A stretch of 64,000 nt of DNA from G963556115 sp963666605 (GTDB lineage: Bacteria; Planctomycetota; SZUA-567): contig OZ223208.1 of the NCBI GenBank assembly GCA_965140405.1, forward strand, positions 1,302,001 through 1,366,000, read 5' to 3'. The position numbers and the translations under genes were made by a program. Positions 57,232 through 64,000 of this stretch are shown piece after piece (position 1 is the stretch's first letter; each line of letters begins with the position of its first letter). The notes beneath the pieces were generated by a model. The model had not been told where the DNA came from and made no database searches. It worked only from the letters and a program-made list of their open reading frames with translations.

Positions 57232-57240
57232 GGCAACTAT
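57217..57240 (+). promoter_or_regulatory. Putative ArsR operator 1
   Basis: A 24-base dyad with half-sites TTAGTTGC and GGCAACTAT spans the -10 box of the arsR promoter. A nearly identical site (22 of 24 bases, opposite orientation) precedes the downstream permease gene. The position predicts autorepression by blocking RNA polymerase. Confidence 0.8.
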
Positions 57241-57261
57241 ATGAATAATAAAGAGAGTAGG

Positions 57262-57552
57262 ATGGACAATATAACAAAGAGTGCAGTGGAAGCCAGAGCA
57301 AATATTTTCAAAGCATTATCGCACCCTGGCCGAGTATACATTGTAGAAGAACTGATAAAGGGCGAACGCTGCATATGCGAATTTGCCGATCTTCTTGGTG
57401 TAGATAAATCCACAGTTTCAAAGCACTTTACAGTCCTGAAGAATGCAGGTATTATAAATACCGAAAAACGCGGTACATCAGTTATATGTTCTTTACGCCT
57501 ACCATGTATAAAGAATTTTTTCTGTTGTACAAAAGAAATATTAATGAAATAA
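57262..57552 (+). CDS. arsR: ArsR/SmtB-family metalloregulator
   Basis: The 96-aa winged-helix protein represses its operon until the inducer binds. The recognition part reads ADLLGVDKSTVSKHFTVLK. The sensing helix region holds GERCICEF, a Cys-x-Cys like the arsenic site ELCVCDL of classical ArsR. Additional Cys lie at the C-terminus (SLRLPCIKNFFCCTKE), so a three-Cys As(III) site is possible. ATG 57262 was preferred over 57241 because an AGAGAG ribosome site precedes it and the promoter would start transcription near 57238. It is the first gene of the arsenic cluster. Confidence 0.92.
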   Translation: MDNITKSAVEARANIFKALSHPGRVYIVEELIKGERCICEFADLLGVDKSTVSKHFTVLKNAGIINTEKRGTSVICSLRLPCIKNFFCCTKEILMK

Positions 57553-57569
57553 GTAAAAATTTTGGCTAT

Positions 57570-57593
57570 ATAGTTGCCATTTTAGCCAACTAA
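57570..57593 (+). promoter_or_regulatory. Putative ArsR operator 2 (before the permease gene)
   Basis: A 24-base dyad with half-sites ATAGTTGCC and GCCAACTAA is the reverse complement of operator 1 with two mismatches. It ends 20 bases before the permease ATG and lies between arsR and the rest of the cluster. This suggests a second ArsR-controlled promoter or a roadblock. Confidence 0.75.
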
Positions 57594-57613
57594 TAATATC
57601 ACAAAGGAGTAAC

Positions 57614-58651
57614 ATGTTTGCAATATTTACTATTCTAGCTGACTTTATAGTCTATTCACTACTAGGATTTGACAAAACAGACAAGCTTGGCAGCAGCTTA
57701 CACTTCTTTGTAGAAGATGTAACCAAGATCCTTGTCCTTGTTGTAATACTTATATATCTTATTGGCCTTGCACGTTCAACACTCGATGTTGAAAGAGTAA
57801 GGGATTATTTGAAAGGCAGACATAGATTTATCGGGTATGTCCTAGCATCGATCTTTGGAGCTGTTACCCCATTCTGTAGCTGTAGTAGTATTCCTCTCTT
57901 CTTAGCATTTACATCTGCACGTATCCCTATTGGGATCACTATGTCGTTCTTAATTACCTCACCTATAGTTAATGAGGTAGCAGTCTTGCTACTTGGCTCT
58001 ATGTTAGGGTGGAAGTTTACAATAATCTATATCGCAGTCGGCATGCTTGCAGGGATTATAGGTGGTTACTTCTTCGACCTGATCAAAGCGGAGAGATACC
58101 TAACGCCACTTGGACATAAGTCACTAGAAATGGCAGAGAAGACCACAGCAACTGCAATTGAAGGTTGTAGTGACGGCTGTAACTGTAGTATTCAACAGCC
58201 TAAAATAAGCCCAACGTGGAGTGCTCGACACAAATTCGCTTGGGGTGAGGTGAGAGAGATAGTAGGAAGAATTTGGAAGTGGGTTATAGTTGGTATCGCA
58301 GTAGGCGCAATATTCCACGGCTTCGTTCCTGAAAGTTGGGTCGCTAAATATCTCTCCGCTGGAAACTGGTGGAGTGTACCAGCAGCTAGCATATTAGGCA
58401 TTCCACTATATTCAAATGCGACAGGGGTAATTCCAATTGCAGAGTCTATGCTGAGAAAAGGTGTGCCAATCGGTACTACACTCTGTTTCATGATGAGCGT
58501 AGTAGGTGCGAGCTTCCCAGAGTTTATACTACTCAAACAGGTCATGAAGGTCAGGTTACTTGCTTACTTCTTTATTATATTACTTACAATGTTTACCCTT
58601 GTAGGCTGGTTATTTAACTACATTGCCCCTATATTAAATATAAGTATCTAA
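57614..58651 (+). CDS. DUF318/ArsP-like metalloid or metal efflux permease
   Basis: This 345-aa, eight-to-ten-helix permease belongs to the PF03773 family, which includes ArsP (efflux of trivalent organoarsenicals) and related metal exporters. The hallmark FCSCSSIPLFLAF (Cys-rich helix) lies at about residue 82, and the second repeat half has YSNATGVIPIAESMLRKGV and MMSVVGASFPEFILL. A loop between the halves reads EGCSDGCNCSIQQ, a possible soft-metal chelating loop. A strong AAGGAGT site precedes the ATG. The placement between arsR and arsEFG/acr3-like genes supports a role in arsenic export; the exact substrate is unknown. Confidence 0.88.
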   Translation: MFAIFTILADFIVYSLLGFDKTDKLGSSLHFFVEDVTKILVLVVILIYLIGLARSTLDVERVRDYLKGRHRFIGYVLASIFGAVTPFCSCSSIPLFLAFTSARIPIGITMSFLITSPIVNEVAVLLLGSMLGWKFTIIYIAVGMLAGIIGGYFFDLIKAERYLTPLGHKSLEMAEKTTATAIEGCSDGCNCSIQQPKISPTWSARHKFAWGEVREIVGRIWKWVIVGIAVGAIFHGFVPESWVAKYLSAGNWWSVPAASILGIPLYSNATGVIPIAESMLRKGVPIGTTLCFMMSVVGASFPEFILLKQVMKVRLLAYFFIILLTMFTLVGWLFNYIAPILNISI

Positions 58652-58678
58652 ATATTAAAAACAACATGGAGACTATAT

Positions 58679-58858
58679 ATGTCAGAACACTGCCTATGTC
58701 CAAAAAAGGAATGCCCAAACCACGGCAACTGTAAAGCCTGCGTACTCAAGCACAGAGCAAAGGATGAAGTCCCTTCATGCTTCTTTGGAGAGGTAAAAGA
58801 GCGAGTAGCAGACAAGTCATTTGCAAACTTTGCAAAATACAAAAAACTTACTAACTAA
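58679..58858 (+). CDS. Tiny cysteine-rich protein (59 aa) in the ars cluster, DUF6485-like
   Basis: This short gene begins at ATG 58679, with GGAG 6-8 bases upstream, and ends at TAA 58858. The product has eight residues of Cys/His ligand type in its first 35 positions: HCLCPKKECPNHGNCKACVL, then SCFFGE. The pattern C-x-C, C-x2-NH, C-x2-C, then C-F-F recalls the small DUF6485 proteins. It could bind zinc or arsenite. It lies 27 bases after the permease and 39 bases before the ArsE-like gene, so it belongs to the same transcript. The function is inference only. Confidence 0.75.
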   Translation: MSEHCLCPKKECPNHGNCKACVLKHRAKDEVPSCFFGEVKERVADKSFANFAKYKKLTN

Positions 58859-58897
58859 ATATAAAATCTAATTTACACTTTAAACAAGGAGAACAAA

Positions 58898-59131
58898 ATG
58901 AAACTTGAAATTCTAGGTGGCGGTTGCCAAAAATGTGATAGCCTTTATAAAGCTACAGAAGAAGCAGCAACAGATCTAAGCTTGGATTATACTATCGAAA
59001 AGGTTTCAGACATGGTAAAAATCATGGAATACTCAGTAATGACTACCCCTGCACTTGTTGTTGACGGAGTAGTAAAGCACTCTGGTTCTGTACCATCAGT
59101 TGATGACATCAAGGGCTACCTGCAAAGCTAG
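58898..59131 (+). CDS. ArsE-like small thioredoxin-fold protein
   Basis: The 77-aa product is a minimal thioredoxin-fold protein of the MTH895/TM0996 type. LEILGGGCQKCDSL provides the Cys-x-x-Cys site after the first strand, followed by YSVMTTPALVVDG with the cis-Pro loop. In known arsEFG operons the first gene encodes just such a protein, working with ArsF to reduce nitro-aromatic arsenicals. The neighbours here are an ArsF-like and an ArsG-like gene, which supports the name. A strong AAGGAG site precedes the ATG. Confidence 0.8.
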   Translation: MKLEILGGGCQKCDSLYKATEEAATDLSLDYTIEKVSDMVKIMEYSVMTTPALVVDGVVKHSGSVPSVDDIKGYLQS

Positions 59132-59178
59132 AATAACTACTCAACTTTCTATCAATAGACAATAACGGAGAAACAACA

Positions 59179-59625
59179 ATGACAATTAGTATACGTTTTT
59201 ACTTGGGATTAACCCTTCTTGCAATATCTTCTTTCCTTACAACCGTATCTATAGCTCAGGCTAGCGACAATACAGCTGGTATAGATAATGGCGTAGTAGT
59301 ATACTACTTCCACGGTAATCAACGGTGTGTAACTTGTATGAATATTGAAGAGCTTAGCAAAGCATCTGTTGAACAAAAGTTTGCTAAAGGACTCAAAGAC
59401 GGTTCTGTAAAATTTGTCAGTGTAAATGTAGATGATGATAAAAATGAGCACTTTATTGGAGACTATCAATTACTAGTTAGATCCGTGGTCATTGCAAAGA
59501 TCAAAAACGGCAAAGAGGTAGGTTATAGAAGACTCGACAAAGTGTGGCAACTCCATAATGACCCAGAGGAGTTCATGAACTATTTTAATACTGAGGCTAA
59601 TACACTTCTAAAAGGAAATAAATAA
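59179..59625 (+). CDS. ArsF-like thioredoxin-fold protein (secreted or anchored)
   Basis: The 148-aa product has a signal peptide or anchor (FYLGLTLLAISSFLTTVSIAQA-SD) and a thioredoxin-like domain. VVVYYFHGNQRCVTCMNIEE contains the Cys-x-x-Cys, followed by KFVSVNVDDDKNEHFIGDY. This is the pattern of the ArsF-type nitroreductase subunit found between arsE and arsG. The annotation rests on gene order as well as sequence. Its TAA overlaps the following ATG (TAATG), so it is translationally coupled to the ArsG-like permease. Confidence 0.78.
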   Translation: MTISIRFYLGLTLLAISSFLTTVSIAQASDNTAGIDNGVVVYYFHGNQRCVTCMNIEELSKASVEQKFAKGLKDGSVKFVSVNVDDDKNEHFIGDYQLLVRSVVIAKIKNGKEVGYRRLDKVWQLHNDPEEFMNYFNTEANTLLKGNK

Positions 59626-60305
59626 TGCCTGACTGGCTTATTCCAATACTTACAGCCAGTTGGCTGGGTATCCTTACATCTATCAGCCCATGCCCGTTAG
59701 CCACTAATATTGCAGCAATTTCATATATCGGCAAACGGGTTGGTGAACCCTCAAAGGTTCTTGCTACAGGGCTACTCTACACTCTTGGACGAATGCTTAC
59801 ATATGTAGTGGTAGGAGTGATATTGATAGAGAGTTTGCTCTCCGCACCAACCGTTGCCCACTTTTTGCAAAAGTATATGATAATCTTTTTAGGACCACTT
59901 ATGATACTCGTAGGTATCATACTACTCGAACTTATCACCTTCAAGTTTAGTGGAAATGGTATCAGCCAAGCTTTGCAGAACAAGGTTAACTCATTAGGCA
60001 TATGGGGCGGTGGACTTCTTGGGATTATTTTCGCTGTTACCTTCTGCCCTACTTCGGCAGCGCTATTCTTTGGCTCGCTCTTACCACTAGCATTTCAAGA
60101 GAACTCAGGCATACTCCTGCCCTCTATCTATGGTGTAGGTACAGGACTACCAGTAATTGCCTTCTCTATTCTTTTAGCAATCAGTGCTAATATGGTAGGT
60201 AAAGCATACAACAAAATTGTCATATTTGAAAAGTGGGCAAGAAAGCTGACAGGTATAATCTTCCTAGGCATTGGGATATACTATACCTATGCTTTCACCT
60301 TCTAG
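59625..60305 (+). CDS. ArsG-like (CcdA-superfamily) permease
   Basis: The 226-aa membrane protein has six helices in the CcdA/DsbD-like arrangement. ILTSISPCPLATNIAAISYIG carries the Pro-Cys-Pro of TM1, and IIFAVTFCPTSAALFFGSLL carries the matching FCP of TM4. ArsG proteins of this kind export trivalent aminoaromatic arsenicals produced with ArsE and ArsF. CcdA relatives instead pass electrons to periplasmic thioredoxins, so an electron-transfer role for the secreted ArsF-like partner is the main alternative. The one-base overlap with the upstream gene shows tight coupling. Confidence 0.82.
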   Translation: MPDWLIPILTASWLGILTSISPCPLATNIAAISYIGKRVGEPSKVLATGLLYTLGRMLTYVVVGVILIESLLSAPTVAHFLQKYMIIFLGPLMILVGIILLELITFKFSGNGISQALQNKVNSLGIWGGGLLGIIFAVTFCPTSAALFFGSLLPLAFQENSGILLPSIYGVGTGLPVIAFSILLAISANMVGKAYNKIVIFEKWARKLTGIIFLGIGIYYTYAFTF

Positions 60306-60369
60306 CAGATGTTGTTAATAGTAGTTTACTAAAATCAGTCATTAATTTTATAATCTTTTGGAGTAAGCA

Positions 60370-61554
60370 ATGAACCAAATAAACTCTTTTAATAATGACC
60401 GCAAGATGACAAGTATTTTCGAACAATACCTTACTCTCTGGGTCGGACTATGTATTATTGGAGGAATTATTTTAGGTAAAATAGCCCCAAACCTTGCTCA
60501 AACTCTAGACAACATATCAATCAATGTCAATGGCGCCCCAGTAGTCTCTATACCTATTGCAATCTGCTTATTCTTCATGATGTACCCTATCATGGTAAAG
60601 ATTGATTTTTCCAGTGTAATAAAAGCAGGCAAGAATAGCAAACCTGTATTACTAACATTATTTATCAACTGGTGCATAAAGCCGTTTACCATGTATGCTA
60701 TCTCTATGCTCTTCTTAGGATTTATTCTAAAAGGATTTATCGGTACAGATGCGATGGACTTGGTAAAAATGCCTTTTGGACTCGATTTAAAGGTCGGGGC
60801 GCATCATGGTGCTGGGACTGTTGTTATTAGCAATGGTATCAAGATGCTACAAATTCCGCTTTGGCGAAGCTACTTTGCAGGATGTATTCTTCTCGGCATT
60901 GCTCCATGCACAGCTATGGTCTTGGTCTGGGGATACCTTGCAAAAGGAAACGACGGACTTACCCTCGTCATGGTGGCAATCAATTCTCTTACAATGCTCT
61001 TTCTGTATGGTCTACTTGGTGGGTTCCTACTTGGCGTTGGTAAGCTCCCTATACCTTGGCAAGCTCTACTTCTTTCTGTAGCCATCTATGTTGCATTACC
61101 ACTTATTGCTGGTTACTGCTCAAGAAAATGGATAATACATAGTAAAGGAGAAGATTGGTTCAAAGAGAAGTTTCTTCACCTCCTCACACCAGTGACTATT
61201 TTTGCCTTACTCCTTACACTTGTATTATTATTTAGCTTCAAGGGTGAAGTAATCGTATCCAATCCACTTACTATTCTGTGGCTATCAATTCCATTATTTA
61301 TACAAACAGTATTTATTTTTTGCCTAGGATATGCTGGTGCAAAAGTATTAAAGCTTAAATATGAAGATGCGTCTCCTGCTGCATTAATAGGAGCATCAAA
61401 TCACTTTGAAGTTGCAATAGCAACAGCTGTCATGCTCTTTGGACTATCATCTGGAGCTGCTCTTGCAACAGTTGTTGGTGTTCTCATAGAAGTCCCTGTC
61501 ATGCTCATGCTAGTTGGCTTCTGCAATCGCACCAAGCATTGGTTTGCAAAATAA
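60370..61554 (+). CDS. acr3: ACR3-family arsenite efflux transporter
   Basis: ACR3 exports arsenite using the proton motive force. The 394-aa protein has about ten helices, with LFINWCIKPFTMYAISMLFL. The family signature GIAPCTAMVLVWGYLAKGND holds the essential Cys of TM4, and GASNHFEVAIATAVMLFGL contains the conserved Glu of TM9. It is in the same direction as the arsEFG-like genes, 64 bases after arsG, with a GGAG site before the ATG. No arsenate reductase (arsC) is in the window, so arsenite may be the incoming form, or the reductase may lie elsewhere. Confidence 0.94.
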   Translation: MNQINSFNNDRKMTSIFEQYLTLWVGLCIIGGIILGKIAPNLAQTLDNISINVNGAPVVSIPIAICLFFMMYPIMVKIDFSSVIKAGKNSKPVLLTLFINWCIKPFTMYAISMLFLGFILKGFIGTDAMDLVKMPFGLDLKVGAHHGAGTVVISNGIKMLQIPLWRSYFAGCILLGIAPCTAMVLVWGYLAKGNDGLTLVMVAINSLTMLFLYGLLGGFLLGVGKLPIPWQALLLSVAIYVALPLIAGYCSRKWIIHSKGEDWFKEKFLHLLTPVTIFALLLTLVLLFSFKGEVIVSNPLTILWLSIPLFIQTVFIFCLGYAGAKVLKLKYEDASPAALIGASNHFEVAIATAVMLFGLSSGAALATVVGVLIEVPVMLMLVGFCNRTKHWFAK

Positions 61555-61634
61555 TTTAACCCATCATATTGGTAAAAATTACAATATGTATAACAATAAA
61601 TGCACCATGTTTATTATTTATTAAAGGAGATGAC

Positions 61635-62006
61635 ATGAGTTCAGATTGTAAATGTGGTTCCACATCAAAGTTGATTTTTTCTTGTTCAGGAGCAGCAGAT
61701 GTTGGCGCAATTGCTGATCAAGCGGCTAGAAAGCTCACCAAGGATGGCGTAGGAAAAATGTTCTGCCTTGCAGGTATTGGCGGTCGTGTGAGCAGCATAA
61801 TGCAAACGACTAAATCCGCTCAAGATATTCTTACCATTGATGGTTGCCCACAAAATTGTGCAAAAAAAAGTCTGGAAGAAGCAGGCTTCAATAAATTTAA
61901 GCACCTTGAGCTTTCGAGTATTGGTTTGGCAAAAGGCACAAGTACAATCAACGAACACTCTATAAACCTTGTAACTCAAAAGAGTGCAGAGCTCCTACAA
62001 AAATAG
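61635..62006 (+). CDS. DGC-domain (putative zinc-binding) protein of the ars cluster
   Basis: The 123-aa product has Cys clusters spaced through a compact domain: DCKCGSTSKLIFSCSGAADVG, MFCLAGIGG and ILTIDGCPQNCAKKS. The last contains the DGC motif that gives the family (PF08859) its name. Members are thought to bind metal and often lie beside metal-resistance or thioredoxin genes; the function is unproven. I chose ATG 61635, because AAAGGAGA precedes it by five bases; the frame extends 22 codons further upstream without a ribosome site. It is the last gene of the island. Confidence 0.82.
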   Translation: MSSDCKCGSTSKLIFSCSGAADVGAIADQAARKLTKDGVGKMFCLAGIGGRVSSIMQTTKSAQDILTIDGCPQNCAKKSLEEAGFNKFKHLELSSIGLAKGTSTINEHSINLVTQKSAELLQK

Positions 62007-62131
62007 ATTTCAATGTTTTGTATTATAAATATTGTTATCATCACTCTCAAGGATTATACCTCGAACAATTATAACAATGTTACTATCTCACTACACTCAC
62101 ATACTGGTAGTAAATTATAATTTGCAAAAAT

Positions 62132-63832
62132 CTATTTCGGCCAAAAACGATTCGTAAGTGGTAGACGCCTATCCTTGCCAAATGCTTTCGGAGTCACCCT
62201 AGGTCCAATTGCACTCTGGCGTCTTTTAAATTCCGAATGATCTGTAAGGTGCACAATCTTCTTTACAACCTCTGGATCATGCCCAGCAGCTATAATTTCT
62301 GCGTAGGTCATATCCTTCTCCACATAAAGTTCGAGAATTGGATCGAGGACTGGGTAGTCAGGGAGTGACTGCCTATCCTCTTGATCAGGGCGTAACTCAG
62401 CAGATGGCACACGCTCTATCGTTGATACCGGTATAACCTCTCTACCGTGAAGTCTATTTACATAATATGAGAGCCCCCATACATCTGTCTTGAGTACATC
62501 CTTAATAGCAGCATACCCACCAGCCATATCACCGTATAGTGTACCATATCCTACAGCACTCTCACTTTTATTAGAGGTATTAAGAAGTAGTAAACCCAGT
62601 TTGTTTGATAGACCCATTACATAGATAGCTCGTATTCTTGCTTGCAAATTTTGTCCCGTAATATCTTCAGGATCTTTCGCAGGATCTGCAGTAGCAAATA
62701 TAGGAGCGAGCACCTCTTCAAAAGCATTAAAAGGTTTTTCAATAGGAAGAGATTCAAAACGTATACCAAGATTATCTGCCAAAATCTTCGCATCATCCTT
62801 TGTCTCACCAGATGAGTACCTACTAGGCATAGTCACTCCAAGAACATTATCCTTTCCTAGAGCATCTACCGCTATTGCCGCAGTAAGAGCCGAATCAATC
62901 CCTCCTGACAAGCCAATAATCACACCCTTAAAGCCATTCTTCCTTACATAGTCACCTACACCGAGAACGAGTGCACCGTAGACATCTGCATACTTATCTT
63001 TTTCTTTACCAATAATATTACTGATAACTGGTTTCTCTGTACTATTAAGTTCAACTTCGAGAGTTACAACATCTCTCTCAGAGACCCTTGCTGGATTTAC
63101 CATACCTTCTTCTGTGTCAAAGTATAGAACTTCTTCTTCAAAAGAAGAAGCTTTGGTAAGTATCTTTCCATCTGGAGACATCACAAAACTTGCCCCGTCA
63201 AAGACAAGTTCATCCTGCCCTCCGATCAGGTTACAGTACAAGAAATATGTATTATACTCTTTGCAAATATGGCTGAAAGTCTCTATACGGGACTCTTCTT
63301 TAGTTTTATGAAACGGACTAGCTGAAAGACAAGCGATGATTCCCGCACCTTGTGCGGCCTCATCCTTAATAGGACCGTCAACTTCCCAAGCATCTTCACA
63401 AACAACTACACCACAGACGTCATCACCAATTTTAAGGTTTAAACCTGTTGCGCCCTCATCAAAATATCTCTTCTCATCAAAGACTGCATAATTTGGAAGC
63501 AGACACTTGTGGTACTCTGTTACCAATACCCCGTCTTTCACAAGCCCTGCAGTATTTCTTGGGCGTTCTCCCTCTTTGACTGATGGGTATCCTATAAGTG
63601 CTGTACCCTTTATTTGAGATACAAGTCTATTTACTACCTCTTTGGTCTCTGCTATAAATCCAGGCTTTAGTAACAAATCTTCAGGTGGATATCCAGTAAG
63701 TGTCATCTCCGGGAAAATTACAAGATCAGGAGCATAGCTCTCAACCTCTTTCATAGTATGAAGTATTTTTTTAGCATTACCTTCGAGATCACCGACGGTA
63801 GTATTGATCTGTGCAAGAGCATAACGAGCCAT
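62132..63832 (-). CDS. nadE: Glutamine-dependent NAD+ synthetase
   Basis: NadE makes NAD from deamido-NAD with ATP, taking ammonia from glutamine. The 566-aa protein has an N-terminal nitrilase-type amidase (about 1-265) with Glu in VIFPEMTLTGYPPED, Lys in YHKCLLPNYAVFDEKRYF and the nucleophile Cys in VVVCEDAWE. The C-terminal synthetase (about 270-566) has the ATP loop GLSGGIDSALTAAIA. KSESAVGYGTLYGDMAGGYA and ELRPDQEDRQSLPDY follow. Length and layout match the two-domain form used by many Gram-negative bacteria. It is convergent with the arsenic operon; no clear terminator separates them, only a long-loop dyad (ATTGTTAT/ATAACAAT). Confidence 0.98.
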   Translation of the reverse strand: MARYALAQINTTVGDLEGNAKKILHTMKEVESYAPDLVIFPEMTLTGYPPEDLLLKPGFIAETKEVVNRLVSQIKGTALIGYPSVKEGERPRNTAGLVKDGVLVTEYHKCLLPNYAVFDEKRYFDEGATGLNLKIGDDVCGVVVCEDAWEVDGPIKDEAAQGAGIIACLSASPFHKTKEESRIETFSHICKEYNTYFLYCNLIGGQDELVFDGASFVMSPDGKILTKASSFEEEVLYFDTEEGMVNPARVSERDVVTLEVELNSTEKPVISNIIGKEKDKYADVYGALVLGVGDYVRKNGFKGVIIGLSGGIDSALTAAIAVDALGKDNVLGVTMPSRYSSGETKDDAKILADNLGIRFESLPIEKPFNAFEEVLAPIFATADPAKDPEDITGQNLQARIRAIYVMGLSNKLGLLLLNTSNKSESAVGYGTLYGDMAGGYAAIKDVLKTDVWGLSYYVNRLHGREVIPVSTIERVPSAELRPDQEDRQSLPDYPVLDPILELYVEKDMTYAEIIAAGHDPEVVKKIVHLTDHSEFKRRQSAIGPRVTPKAFGKDRRLPLTNRFWPK

Positions 63833-63916
63833 AATATATTGCCTTTATGTAGTAATAAATAAACTAATTAGTATCTGCATATTATAGCGACTACTTGAGC
63901 CTAGTCAATATATGAT

Positions 63917-63950
63917 AGAGCTACCTTGTAACAACTTACAAGGTAGCTCT
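63917..63950. repeat. Perfect hairpin near the right edge
   Basis: A 14-bp stem AGAGCTACCTTGTA/TACAAGGTAGCTCT (63917-63930 with 63937-63950) has a six-base loop. An A run follows on the plus strand, so on the minus strand the T run comes before the stem rather than after it. It may be a terminator for a gene beyond the window or a regulatory hairpin upstream of nadE. Confidence 0.55.
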
Positions 63951-64000
63951 AAAAAACTTATACTATATAACTAATTTATCTGTCTTCTATATCTGTATAC

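Noticed and set aside
62029..62090. ATTGTTAT/ATAACAAT dyad as terminator of the arsenic operon
   Set aside because: The arms are only eight A/T-rich bases with a loop of about 40 bases and no T run; too weak to call.
1..64000. tRNA, rRNA, CRISPR arrays, insertion sequences or prophage
   Set aside because: Looked for on both strands by eye; no cloverleaf, rRNA segments, spaced direct repeats, transposase motifs or phage structural genes were found. A systematic scan was not possible.

Overview
The window comes from an AT-rich Gram-negative bacterium. It carries lipid A genes (lpxA, lpxD and a fused lpxC-fabZ), the outer-membrane assembly genes bamA and ompH/skp, a porin, RND efflux pumps, a TonB-like protein and a bacterial alpha-2-macroglobulin. 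The lpxC-fabZ fusion, the giant VWA protein encoded behind an ExbB/ExbD pair and the overall gene style suggest the PVC superphylum (Lentisphaerota/Verrucomicrobiota relatives). That placement is inference. I see no rRNA, tRNA, CRISPR array, insertion sequence or prophage. Most of the window looks like ordinary chromosome.

Layout. Bases 1-8300: the tail of an RND pump, a 1,985-aa alpha-2-macroglobulin without a thioester motif, and a YjbQ protein. Bases 8300-11050: an esterase facing a tadA, flavodoxin, SDR run. Bases 11060-15900: a leftward envelope block lpxA, lpxC/fabZ, lpxD, ompH, then ruvA. Bases 16230-21600: bamA, a FabK-like flavoenzyme and alr, all rightward. Bases 21600-25500: two methyltransferases, an NSS sodium symporter and a DJ-1/PfpI protein, all leftward. 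Bases 25600-28600: a sensor kinase followed by the decayed remains of its receiver domain. Bases 28600-33500: three secreted or outer-membrane proteins, namely a coiled-coil porin, an SGNH protein lacking its catalytic Ser and His, and a cysteine-rich tandem-repeat protein. Bases 34300-43100: a TonB-like protein, a small ORF, a LOG protein, a complete MFP-RND pair paralogous to the left-edge pump, and mutL.

Bases 43300-53300 hold a compact four-gene unit: a 1,116-aa TPR protein, ExbB/TolQ, ExbD/TolR and a 1,816-aa protein combining VWA, two membrane segments, a long acidic linker, a Rossmann/DUF4159-like segment and a jelly-roll-like C-terminus. It looks like a proton-motive-force-driven envelope machine of unknown function and is the best candidate here for an undescribed system. 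Bases 53390-57120 are housekeeping (glnS, recR, a precorrin-6A reductase-like gene). Bases 57200-62010 form an arsenic island: arsR, a DUF318/ArsP-like permease, a tiny Cys-rich protein, arsE-, arsF- and arsG-like genes, acr3 and a DGC-domain protein. Two almost identical 24-bp operators lie in opposite orientations, one over the arsR promoter and one before the permease. The window ends with glutamine-dependent nadE.

All family assignments were made by reading sequences and motifs. No database search was run.
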